Part shown: positions 22,006-33,698 of the stretch, piece by piece
Position numbering within the stretch: position 1 is the first letter of the stretch
Layout: every line of letters starts with the position of its first letter
Assembly: GCA_003993805.1 (NCBI GenBank)
Contig: RSEF01000004.1
Location: forward strand, 12,672,524-12,736,523
DNA: 64,000 nt
Origin: Himantopus leucocephalus
Taxonomy: Eukaryota; Chordata; Aves; Charadriiformes; Recurvirostridae
Direction of reading: 5' to 3'
The notes under the pieces: generated by a model
What the model was told of the DNA's origin: nothing
Database searches by the model: none
What the model saw: only the letters and a program-made list of their open reading frames with translations
Program-made: the position numbers and the translations under genes

Positions 22006-25000
22006 CCAGTTCTTCTTGGTGGTGCTGCTGCTTGGTGAAAAAAATGGTTATTTAGATAATTTGTTTTGGTGCCTTTGATTACAGCTTCCATTTTCCTCCA
22101 CACTCTTACGTATAATTTTCTGCATGTGCTTCTAGATTTTATCTTGTTTGTTTCAGATCTTTTTCTAACCATATGACCATACTGAAATCTAACCCTTGAT
22201 ACACTTTAAACTTGATAAGTCTTACCTTCCGATTCCAACAAAAAATTGTACAAATATTATGAACAAGATTGTCATATTTTCCTGTTACATATTTTTGTTT
22301 CATTGATTGTAATAAATGATTCTATATGAAGTATCATACTTCTTTTTTTGTATTGTATTTAACATGTTTGAAAAACTAATTCCTTTCTTAAATGTATCTT
22401 GAAACCTTAAATCAATGCAAAATTTCATAGAAATGGTGTGTATGTAGGAATTAAATATGTGGAGAAAAGAACTCACAAAGCCACAGTCATTCTTATTGTA
22501 CTTGTGCAGAGTAAAAGTGTCCAGTAAATATAATAGTCTGGCAAAGTCTTTTTAGGAGCAGACTGTTTGATCTTGTTAATCCTGCTCACATTTAAAAATT
22601 TACATATATTTCTGTGAATAATATTTAAAAGATCCTTCTCTAGCATAATATTCTTCTTCAGTTCATAGAAATCTTTTAACTGACTTCAGTGGACTTTTGT
22701 CTGGATCCTTGGGCCAAACAAAAATTGGGAATACATTTCTTAAGAACTAAGGGGGAACAGCTGCATATTAGAAATGGCTCCAAAATAGTCAAATTCTTCT
22801 TTTATTTGTATGGTTATTGTTACCTTAAATTGATAGCCTTTCCTTGGGTATACTTTTAAAGAAATATCTATAGTATTCCCGGTGTTAGAAGCAGAAAGCT
22901 TTTAAGAATCATGCATTGATTCCTCGATAACACCTTAGCAGTATTTTGTTGACACAGACACATCTTCAGGAACATAAGTATGGCAACACAGTGGTATCCT
23001 CAACTTTGGGGTATAAATTATGCTTAACTACTGTATTTTTTTTCCTCAGTTTGAGATTGGACACCTCTCAATTCTACTTAAGAATGTATTAAATGGGAAA
23101 AAGAAGAGGCATACTTGTAAAGCTGTGATTTTGAGATTCACACACTGCTTATTACCTTCTGTTTCCTTCTCTTCCATGTATAAATATATTAAGGTCATTA
23201 GCTAATAGAAGGGCACAGAAATATCAAGCTATTAGCACAAACATCAAACGCACATGAATGTTGAAACTCTTCTTTGTTTCCCAGCAGAGTCCTTTTTTTT
23301 CTTTAATTTGAAAAAGAGGTGTCAGACCTTTAGTGGAAGTAAATAAGTAAATAGGTGGTATGGTGCTTAGGTTGCATACAGATTCTTTGCCAGAAAAAAA
23401 TTGTGCATTCTTGCAAAATCGCTCTAAATACTTGCACAATAGGGAAATGCCAAACAGAGGTACAAGGCAGAAAATCATAGGTTGTTCCATTAAAGAAATC
23501 GTAACACAGGCCAAGAACAAAAACATCCACTCAAATCAAATACTTTATAGAAGGCTTTGTGAAGAAAAATAATTATCCATACTCAGATGAAGAGTTTTGC
23601 TAGTCAGTGGCTTAAAGCCAGTTTCTTTCTTTTAGAGTTATTTGTAACTAAGTCCTTAAGTCTTGTTTCTTATGTTCGGTATCATCCTTGAAATGATTAA
23701 TCTACTCATAGGCACTATAGCCAGGTATTTCTGTAAAAGGAACAGCTATTCCAGCACCAATCAATCGCCAGCACCGGGTTCTTCCCTAGCCTATGTGGAA
23801 GACATGAATGATGGGCTTGGGATAAAGAGCCTGATAATTGGTGATTTGGAAGACTTCTCTGTTTTCTTCCCAAAGGAGATCATACATCTCTCAACTCACA
23901 ATTACAAGGAACCCTTCTGAACTGGGGATTCACTACTAGCTCTTTGGTTGATCCTTCTCTTAAAATGTTTTTTTATTATAGTCATAAAGATTCCTACTGT
24001 TTTCCCTCATGAGAAAGAAATGTAATTATGCTGTTGCAAGTCTTGGCACTGTCTAGAAGACAGTGTAGGTCAGATGCTGATCCCCAGTTTTCCAGTGTAT
24101 TAAAAGTAGACTATATACTTCATTTTTAAGGCTATTAAAAAATCTACTCTATTCTACCTCTCGAAGCTTCCAGTTGCACCATTGTTCTGACAGTGGTACC
24201 AACTTTCTTTTCCTGCTATTTCAGTTTTCTTTGGAGTACTTGTTTTTTTTCTTCCATGCATAGGAACTCTCCATCAAAATATAGAAGTCACCTAAAGATG
24301 CATGTCATAATGCCTACAAATTCCTTGATACATTGAGTGTGCTTGGTTTGTTGTACTTAATCACGTTGTTGTCTGTTCCTGCACTGTTGATGTATATATA
24401 GGCGATCTATCTATATTTTGACATTGATCAAATAATCACTGAAAGTGTTCTTGGGAGTGCCGGAACTTTGTTGGTTCTGAATTACCTTACCTTGACAATA
24501 AGACTCTGTTCTCCTTTAAAAGCAGGTAGGAGCAACTGCAGCACAGGTCAGTGGTAAGCCATGATGGTAAATCCATCCAGACTCTTAAATTTTGCCTCTG
24601 AATTTCCAAGGCTTGTTCACAGTCCTGACATTTTCTAGAGATAAGGTAATAAGCACAGTTTTCTTTTCAAAAGGGTGTTGGGTTAGAAAATTATAGTGTT
24701 TCTAACAGTATTAAAGCAATATTCTAATATTGTTTAAAAGTCATAGATAGCTTCGTTTTACGACATTCTTATAGGAAACTAAGCAGATTGTACATAACAG
24801 CATATACACACTGTGCTGTACAAAATCTTTGCTCAGTCAGTCATGAACTTTAATACCTTGCACAAAGTTTGGGAAAGATAAGGAGGTGAATTTCCTCTCC
24901 CTTGTTTATGCAGAAGACAGAACCACTAAAATACCCCCTACAGTTCATTCAAGTGAATTGACTACTGAAGCACACCGAAAGTTAAATTTATTAGGTTGAC

Positions 25001-26038
25001 TTTTATTTCAAACTAACTTAAAAAGGTAAAATGCTGTTAGGACCCTCTGCCTAGCATATTTTTGTATGGATCTTTGTGCATTTTTGGTCTCACCTTAGTG
25101 AAACAGTGCTCTATTCCCATTATTGGACTTCAAGATCAACATATTTACTGTCCACAGGCTTAGTAAACCTTCCTGCATTGGCTTCTATATGCAGCATACC
25201 TTCAAGGTTTCTGTCAAGACTATCATGACTATCCATTTTTAGAATGGCAACTCATATTCTGGAGTATTACTTAAAAGCGTTGGGTTTTTATATAGCTCAT
25301 ATATCACAAGGGATTTTAGGTTGACGGTTTCTAAATTGATTTGATCAGAAAGAGGATATCTTTTCACTCAAAATGGCAGGTGCACAACTGGTATTCACAA
25401 AAAAAAGCTGGTTAGGATTACTCACATGTGCCATCAAAGTTTCAAGTTTGGGTTGGTTTTTTTTCTCACTTACAGTGAAAATAAAAATTTACTAGTGGAT
25501 GGGCTGGGATAAATTGTTGAAAAAGTAGAAACTGAAAGATCTATTGAAGAATTAAAAAGCTTCCAGGGCTTGAATGCAAGAGTAAAATATTATTACTTCA
25601 AATGTTTTTACTTCAAACTTAACTCTATTCCTGTTTAAGTCCTTTGATGAAAGAAAATGGAATCATTCTGCACTGAAAATTGTTAATACTTGATACCAAT
25701 TCAAACAAAAAGGTGACTTGCATTGTGAGGAGACAAAAGAGGAATGTGAATGCCATACAATTGGAAATTAAAATTTAAAGAGGTGTAGACCTCTTTACCA
25801 GTACCTACTCCATTCACCAATCAAGACTACATTTTGCTATGTTTTGCACACATGAAAGGCAAAAAAAGATTTCTTCTTCCTAAAAGGACAAGTAGAATAT
25901 GTATACAGAAAGTAGAAAATGTATACAGTCAGAGGTAGTGTGATGATATCAGACTTGGTAGCCCTTACTGGGGGCACTTAATTTTTTTTGTGTGTGTAAG
26001 TGAAGGCTTTTAGCCTTAGTTAGGCCAAAAGGAGATAT

Positions 26039-26051
26039 AAAAAAAAAAAAA
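26039..26051 (+). repeat. A13 homopolymer
   Basis: Thirteen As after GAGATAT. A plain homopolymer with no transposon body recognised upstream. Confidence 0.85.
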
Positions 26052-26098
26052 GAGGAATGAAAGGAAATGGTTATAGCTGATGATGTAATAACTCGTCA

Positions 26099-26123
26099 GC
26101 CCTGACAGTCAGACTGACAGGGC
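26099..26123. other. 25-bp near-perfect palindrome
   Basis: GCCCTGACAGTC, one central A, then GACTGACAGGGC. The 12-bp arms are complementary at 11 of 12 positions. It sits 50 bp downstream of an A13 run in AT-rich DNA. It could be a protein-binding dyad or a small cruciform site. No known motif is assigned. Confidence 0.7.
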
Positions 26124-26364
26124 GTAAGATCCAACCGAAGCTTTTTTCTCAGAGTTTCCTCTGTGGAACCAAAAGAATGACAAGAAATAACATCGTAGGT
26201 GAAAAAGTCATTCTTAAGACAAACATTTTCATACACCATTTTGTTCAATGACGATCACCTTCCGAGTTCTACTTCTGCTGCATGTAAAGCTGATCTAACA
26301 TTAAAACTGGCCCTGCTCTGAGTACCTCCAGGAGCTAGTGTTTTTCTGTGATTTTATGATATGT

Positions 26365-26409
26365 NTGTCTTCCAACAGGATGCATTTCTTTTTTTTTTTT
26401 TTTTTTTTT
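26365..26409. repeat. T21 homopolymer with single N upstream
   Basis: A single N at 26365 precedes a run of 21 Ts at 26389-26409. The ambiguity and the homopolymer suggest a low-confidence assembly join. No duplicated flank is visible here. Confidence 0.75.
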
Positions 26410-27135
26410 ATTATAGGTCTACTGGTCCCCGTACAGTTTGGTAATTGTACATCTGTTTCCTGTGTCAAATTTTCTTACAAATGGCACATCTTTCTTTTAA
26501 AGACCCTCTTTGCATCACCAACACAAAAATTGCTAATAAAAACTGCACCTATACAGGCTCTAATATCTCCTCAAGTACAGAAACAGGATACAGCCTGCTT
26601 GTGAAGGATAAAGTCGAATGTTACCCTGATGTCATTATCTAAGAGAGAAAAGGCTTAAATATTTCTGCCTTCATTCTTGTTTCTCAAAATGAGTTTCTGG
26701 TGATCTATAAAGCATGCAGGAGTCTGTCTGTCCATCCTGGATGCTCAATAGATCTTTGCTGCCATATTAGCTGACTAGCTTTTTTATGAAATTGGAGGTA
26801 CTAGAAGTCTAAATCCTTATGGCTTGAACTAGAGAACCAGGCTCTCCAACTCAAACTTGTAATAGACTTGTGTACAGTAGTATCTGATACAAAAGAAGTA
26901 TATACAAACAGCTCAAAGATAGCAATTACACTGAATACATGAGTGATGTCTTTAGGGGTTTGTGAGCCTGAATGTCTCATTTTAAATGCAACAGTTAACA
27001 GAATTTAGTCCTCTTTCGTTAAAGTGGCAAACAAATGTAAAAGTTTTTCCATACTACCGCATTTTAAATGGTCAAAAGAGATGCTTATATAGAAATGTAA
27101 CTAGGATTTACAAACCTGGAGCTAATACTACTTTT

Positions 27136-27177
27136 AATGCATATTAACCGAAATCNAATGCATATTAACCAGAAATC
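27136..27177. repeat. 20-bp duplication split by one N (contig join)
   Basis: AATGCATATTAACCGAAATC (27136-27155) recurs as the 21-base AATGCATATTAACC-AGAAATC (27157-27177) after a single N at 27156, differing by one inserted base. This is the same pattern as at 1686-1768 and is best read as overlapping contig ends left unmerged. Confidence 0.88.
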
Positions 27178-28224
27178 TTCTTATGCTGTCTCCCACAGCA
27201 CATCCTAGTAAAAAGCTGAGGTTTTTTTTTTTATTACCCCTCAGCAAAAATTTAAACAATGGCACAGAGTTTCACAAAACTCAGCACCTTTGCAAAGATT
27301 AAATTTGCTATTTGAAATTTAAAGCAAATAGCTTTAAAGCCTCTGATATACTGTAACTTAAAAAGATAAATAAAACCCTTCTTACAAAGTTTCGGTAGAA
27401 ACCAGCTCAGAGTAAAAATATCTTTTTAATAGATTTGTCAGAAGACAAGAATCTAAAACAAGTTCCTCTCTAAGGAATAAAAAGAGCAAGTTAATGATAA
27501 ATCTGATTAGTTAAACTCTAAGTGGTGAGGTAGATTGGTTTCATTTCTAGAAGTTGTGTTTGGATGAAGGAGAGGACATCAAAGATCATGTATGTGTCAA
27601 AACAGAGAAGAAAGCTGTATAAATTTAGTGGATGACAACATTGTATGCAACAGTATTTTTTTTCCCCCAAATGAGTGGTCAGCAATGAAATCAGTTAATC
27701 TAACTATTCTAAGAGTCGTGGGTGGTTCAACGTTGAAAGCAATTTTCTCTGCTACTCTGCTGTGCTGTAGATGAGGGGAACAGACCTGCTGTATCTTTTC
27801 CTTAACATGTGAGTCAGTGTGAAGCTTATATCCAAACTATTATCAGAATCCCTGAGAAACAAAAGAAGTGGAATTATTGTTCAGGAAAGCAACGGTTTGT
27901 TTGTTTGCTTGTTTTGTTCACTGTATCATGAAAACCTGTGCTTTACGATCCAGTTATCCATGCTGTGCATTTTGGTTAAAATTACTCCTCTGCATTCTAC
28001 TGAGGTGTCCCACTTTTCTGCCTGAGAACTGCAGTCCTGAAACGTCCTCACTTTTACAAGTCAGCAAAATTACATTCCCCATTATTTTAATTGAACTGTT
28101 GATAAAACTGCCACTCAGTTGCTAGCCTTGTTGGTATGATTCTTTGCAATGCGCTCTTGCAGTAAAACGCCCTGGAAAAGAGATAAGAGTAAGAAAATCC
28201 TTTTGCTGAAAATTATTATAAACA

Positions 28225-28280
28225 TTACTAGTAGTAGTAGGAGTAGTAGTAGGAGTAATTATTCTTGTTATTATTATTTC
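28225..28280 (+). repeat. TAG/GTA triplet tract grading into TTA repeats
   Basis: Alternating GTAGTAGTAGGAG units, then TTATTATTATT. An imperfect compound trinucleotide microsatellite. Confidence 0.85.
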
Positions 28281-29840
28281 ACTGTATGATTTTCTCAGAG
28301 TTAATCATTGCTCTGATTGTCTTTTGCTGTACACCAGGCTTGTCTCCTGAAGTGTTTCCTATTATTATCCTACTGCTGCCTGGTTATTTAAGAGAATATG
28401 TAAATCTTTTTTCAATCTGAATAGAGACTGTTGCTGGGCAAACTCTGCTACGGCACTATGGCAAAATTAGTTTTGTTTACTTGTATACATTTGTTGCTTT
28501 AGTAAAGTGCTATAAATCTTGAAAGGTTTTTAAAATGTCCTGATTTGTAGTGACCTTGGAAGTGGGGCGTTAGGTACAAGCGTTGGTGTTACGGATGGAT
28601 AATACCACCCGTCACCACCACCTCCGAACTGAGAACTCATTTGTTGTAGAGAACTCATTTGCTGGAGGCATGCAAAGTGGCCACAGAAAACAAACAGCAC
28701 TCTCAAATTCTGGCTTCCACAGCAGTCTGTGTGCAGCAGCAAGCAGGCTGCCAGGGATTTAAGAAGTCAGTGTCTGGCTTGCCCTCCTGATTGAAGTTCT
28801 TTTAAGTGGTCAATGAAGAGTGGCCAAACACAACTATAAGCTTTGCAAACAACAGAAAGGTAATACATTTTAAAAATGTCCTGAAGCAATAAAACATAGT
28901 ATTGATTAAAAACACTGAAACTTTATCAATCCAGTTTCCTGGAGAAAAATAGTTCCCATATTGTGGTGATGGTGTCTTCTTTTGTTTTCCTTGCAGTTTC
29001 CAATCAATATGCAAACAAAAAATATGAAATATTGCTACAAGTCCATTATGACACTGATAAGTGAATCTGTTAATAAGAATGGAAACTGCCCCCTCTCAAT
29101 TTCTATAAATCAGCAGAACTGAGTTCCTAAGATACAAGGAATAGTAAAAACAGAGATGGTCAGAAATATATACTTTTAATGGAGATGCTGTTTCTTTAGT
29201 AAACATAGATTTTAGTCAAATATGTTTGTCAAAAGGAACCTTAGTGTGACAACTATGTTTCATTCCTTTCATTAATGTCAGAAGTGATAGGAAAATTAGG
29301 GTTTTTTTATTTTCCCCCTCACCAGTAAAACTATGTTCAGATAACTTTTAGCAGGACACTTTTGGAAAACTATGTCTCAGCCTCTATCAGCACTCACAGA
29401 CATTATCAGTAACCCTGTAATGTCCCAGCATGCTGAAATATCAAAAGCTTTTTTTTCTGTGGTGCTGCTAATTTACACTACCTTGACAGATGGTATGATT
29501 TGGGCTGAAGAATAAATAGAGGAAAAGAAAATTGTTTCTTCTGTGGCTGGAGTTACAAGTTCCAAAGAGTAAAATACAGGTAAAATCAGCAAAAGTCAAG
29601 GAGCAGATAAGAAGGGACAAAATGTCAAAAAGAAAGAGAAAAAGGTTGCTTGGATAAAATATTCTGTATAGAGACCAAAAGAAGCATAATGAGATTCTGA
29701 GACAGAAGAGATAGATTGCTCCCGTTTTTGGAATATTTGTCTTGGATGGCGGTATATATAGGTAAAATGACGAATTCATGGCTCCCTGTTGTGATGTATT
29801 TTCATGGAGGAAATACTTGAATGGAAAATAACAGATAAAG

Positions 29841-29989
29841 GGTTATTTTTTTGTTTTGGATTTTGAGGTTTTGGTTTTGTGTTTGTTGGGGTTTTTCAGG
29901 GTTTTTTGGTTTGGGTTTTTTTTGTGGTTTGTGGTTTTTGGTTTGGGTTTTATTTATTTATTTGTTTGCTTATTTATTTATTTATTATT
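29841..29989 (+). repeat. G/T-rich tract followed by (TTTA)n
   Basis: About 110 bp of almost only T and G (repeated TTTGG and GGTTTT phrases) runs into TTTATTTATTTA at 29949-29989. Low-complexity DNA. An 86-codon open frame through it is very rich in Phe, Leu and Val purely because of the base composition. Confidence 0.88.
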
Positions 29990-31397
29990 ACTGACATATG
30001 AATTCCTGCCAGCACTGTGTGGGCAGAACTTTTCAAGGTGGGTTATTTTTATTCCTTTTTATAATTTTAAAAATTCATATTTATTCACAATTCAAGTTAT
30101 TTTTATCTTAAACTAGTATTTAACTAAAATATAAATTTGTTATATGCTTGGTCACAGCTTCAATGAGTTCTCCTTTGCAAAAAAATATTGTACAACATAG
30201 ATTGAGTTTAAGCTGCATAAACTATTTCTTTTTAAATAATATATTCTGTCCCTAAATATTAACATTTATTAAATTGAGAGTTTATTTCTTCCTTATTAGA
30301 TAAACTTTTTCCAATACCTTCTTACTTGATTTATCATTCATAACTTCCATTCTTGGAAGCCTGATCTAAAACCCATGAAATCTACTGGAGTTTTAGTTGT
30401 GAGAAATATATGCAAGCGACTATTATTCTGCTCTGTTCCAGCTGTGTATTTCTCATGCTTATTTTCTCTTCAGGTCTGAGTATTTAATAGGATTTCTGTC
30501 TATTTGCTATGCTACTTTTTCTGGCATTTCTTATTTCCTTTCCTGGCTTCTGTTCAGACTCCAAACCCCCAACCATTCAACACCTTCTCCCCAAATAATT
30601 ACATTTACAAGGGTCCAGAATTCCTGCATGCCAAATTACATTTTACTCAGGCTGTCCTTCTGGAAGAAGGAGAGGAGGAAGAAAAAAAGCTGCAGTGTCT
30701 CTCTTGAAAATCAATTGGAAAAATAAAACATGTGCTGCCAATAGCTGTTCTGCACCTTCAGAACTGTATGCATACTCAGGCGCTTGATACAAACATCAGA
30801 GTCATTCTCCCCTGCATATATTCTCATTCTGCTGTTCCTAAAAATATTCTTACATTTGCCATTATTTCTTCTGGTACTGTGAAGGGGACTGGATCAGGAA
30901 CAGTAATCTGCTTCCCAGATACTTGAAGCCATTACTTTTAGTCCTAGGATTCTTTTGTCATTCTTCTTCCGTAACAACAATTTTACTCTAGCTGTTCATG
31001 ATCAGTGAGTGAAGCCAAAATCTGCTACTCTCTGTTGTGGCTCCATTCTGTGTTCTCCAAGGCAGTTCACTGAGTCGGCATGTGCTTTGGGCAATGTTGG
31101 TGGTTATATTGCTCTGTTGGATTTCATGGCTTCCAGAAAAATTGTTCTTCATAAGGGGGTTAATTCACTTTCATAGTTAAATATCACCTATTTTTCATAA
31201 ATGATTGTCCTCTTTTTTTGATCTCACACACATAAGGGGGAATAGAGATTAGTGGTGGTGTAAAGAAATAAATGGTAGCAGAGAGAAATTAAAGAAAAAT
31301 TTCATCGTTGTTTGTCCTTACAGTACTTTGAGCCTTTTATGTTTAGGTTTACTCATATTTTGAGCAGACTAGTGTAAACAATGGCTCCTGTGGTTCT

Positions 31398-31826
31398 TCA
31401 GTTGTGCTCTTGTGTTAAATCCTCTGTCTTTTGATGCCAGGATATAAGACTGGCACCCTTTTTCTTGTCAACACATGGTGCTTCCAGCATGGGTCTGGGC
31501 AGTGGTAAAGGAGAATGTGTTCTTGCATGCCTTCCCTCCATCTTCTCCAACTTGATTTGCAGGTTGAAGAGAGCGCAAAATTGGGGAGTTTGCTTCCAGC
31601 AGGACTGCTCTGAACCCTGCCTGCAGGCAAACACTTCCTGGGTGCTGCACAAAAATACTGTTGCGCTTTTTCTGTCCAGGAATCCAGTATTCATGGTTCC
31701 TGGTTTCCAAGGGCTGGATAAATTAAACGGAAGAATCCTAGTGGGAATGTCCATATAGTTTGTACCCACTTTATAAAAACTATTTCTTGCTTCCTTAAGA
31801 ACAGTTGTCATATTGTGTGATCCCAT
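31398..31826 (-). other. Longest open frame outside transposons (142 codons), function unsupported
   Basis: A minus-strand frame of 142 codons starting MGSHNMTTVLKEARN. It has no recognisable domain, transmembrane segment or repeat. The DNA here is slightly richer in G+C than its surroundings and three other frames (plus 31465-31758; minus 31415-31630 and 31468-31710) are also open, which points to a stop-poor patch more than to selection. In 64 kb of two-strand sequence one such frame is expected by chance on a rough estimate. It could be part of a lncRNA or an old retrocopy. Confidence 0.1.
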
Positions 31827-31972
31827 TTAACTGATTTGCCTTTTCCAGCAAAAGGAAAGTCTTTATTAGTTACCAGTCTTTCTGCCATCCGTGTATTACA
31901 AAGGTAGACATCAGAATTCAGTGCTCAATAGGGTTTTTTTCTTCTCTTGTATTCTGTTTTGTTCTTTCTGTA

Positions 31973-31991
31973 TGTGAGATCACATCTCACA
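31973..31991. other. 19-bp inverted repeat
   Basis: TGTGAGAT, CAC, ATCTCACA: perfect 8-bp arms with a 3-bp spacer. A dyad of the type that can be bound by dimeric proteins. Chance occurrence in 64 kb is possible. Confidence 0.8.
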
Positions 31992-33681
31992 TTTAGTTCT
32001 TTTTTTGCAAGTCTGGAAGAGTATGGTAGCTTGAAAAGAGCAGAAGGTGAAAACTGTTTGGAAAACACTGAGCTCAAAATAATACAATTAAATAGAAGTG
32101 ATTGCTGACTGCTGTTAATGAGAAATTGATATTTTTATTAGAACTACTTTTAGTTAATAACACAACCACATTTCAGTAACTGTCTTTTAGTGGGAGGCAC
32201 TCAGTCTTTGGTCATCAGTAATTCCTAGCATTTAATTGTGGGATAAGATTTCTGTAATGGGTTACTATCTCTTAAAGTTGGTGGTTTGGGGTTTTTTCTG
32301 ATATACTTACAATTCTGTAAAATGACACTTGGCTACATCAGGGCCAAAAAGAAAACCATTAGGACACAACTGAATGGAAGCACGATATTAGGCCCTACAT
32401 GAACGATGTTATGCCAAAATCCTTGAGTTAAAGGCTCAGAAGCTTCTTGTCCAAAGATGCACAATAGGCCAATGGCAGCATGCGGAATAAAGTCTGAAGG
32501 CAAATCCCTACCTTCTAGTCTACCTTTTCCTTAGCTGTCAGTTGATGTACCAACAACTGAATCAATATCCACAAATGATGACTGGGAGTGTCATCACTGA
32601 ATACTGCTTGTTCTGCAGAATGCTTGCTGATAAATGTCTGTGTGATATGATGCTTACGAGGTACCATGCTATCTTTTTGGCATATGCTTTGTAAGAAATA
32701 AACAAATACTTGCATCCTCAGTAAGATCAGTCCAACAAGGGAAGAGTGATGTGACATTTTGCGGTGCTTTATTGACCATACAAAAACTGACTGTGATTTG
32801 TCCTTTGCATAGGTTCACAGGAGAGAAAAAGCATTGTTCTGAGCCTCTTGAATCTCTCAGTGCTGTCAGATCAAAAAGTTAATTCTTAGCCCTGCAACCT
32901 TTTTGCTCCTAACATTGCACAATAAAAGGGTGTATCTGAGGAAAACATAGCTAAAATGTCTAGATAGCTTTGTACGTACTGCAGTGTTACAGTTCCTCCC
33001 CCCTCTTATCATACACTTCTTTATATATTTAATTAAAATACTCTATCACTGCTCTGACATAAATTGTAGCTTGTGATATAGCCTTTGCCTTCCAATACGT
33101 AACATCTCATTTGTCAATCAGTAATAACTAAAGGTATCCTCTACAAATTTCACAGCAGAAAAATACAATGAACTGCATATCACCCCAGTCTTCAGATTAC
33201 ACTTTCAATCAAATGCTTTCCAGAAGCAAAGTCATAAGGACAGGTCTTCCCTTCCAAATTCTTAATTCTGATAAAGGTTTTACATCTGTGACCTTAAGTT
33301 CAAAGGGAGAGGGGGTCCGAACACAAAATGGAGAAAAACTACCTAGCAGTCCTCTAACAAATAAATATGGAGCAAAGTTTTTGTTAGCAAAATTTAAAAG
33401 CAGATGATGTAGTTTATGATGGTTAATGACAATGGTTTATAACAGAGAAGAGAAGGTACCTTCTTGCAGATGTATTTTAGTGCTTCATTCTTACCCTGAT
33501 TACTTCCTTTGAAAAGAAAATACCTGTATGTAACAGGCTGAGCACAAGCAGGACTTTTTTGTAATATGAAATCTGTTTACCAGGGAACCTTGGTAGAATT
33601 TTGAAACCTGCACATTTTTAGTGTTTACAGATGAGTCTTTTTGATCAGAAACTAAAGACTGGATTATTTAGATGTCATTTA

Positions 33682-33698
33682 TGCCTGCCTGCCTGCCT
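33682..33698 (+). repeat. (TGCC)4 microsatellite
   Basis: Four tandem TGCC units plus one base. Confidence 0.9.

Larger units (their letters stand above)
22006..31397. other. Gene-free stretch with simple repeats
   Basis: No gene seen. It holds a near-palindrome (26099-26123), a T21 run beside an N (26365-26409), a duplication split by an N (27136-27177), a TAG/ATT-type tract (28225-28280) and a G/T-rich then TTTA tract (29841-29989). Near 22682 the phrase TGACTTCAGTGGACTTTTG resembles an old amniote repeat core. Open frames of up to about 103 codons lack domains. Confidence 0.5.

Noticed and set aside
22675..22730. Ancient repeat core (TGACTTCAGTGGACTTTTG)
   Set aside because: Only about 25 bases resemble the remembered phrase, too little to list as a feature on its own.
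29856..30116. 86-codon Phe/Leu-rich frame that looks like a membrane protein
   Set aside because: It is the translation of the T/G-rich and TTTA low-complexity tract, which gives hydrophobic residues whatever the function.
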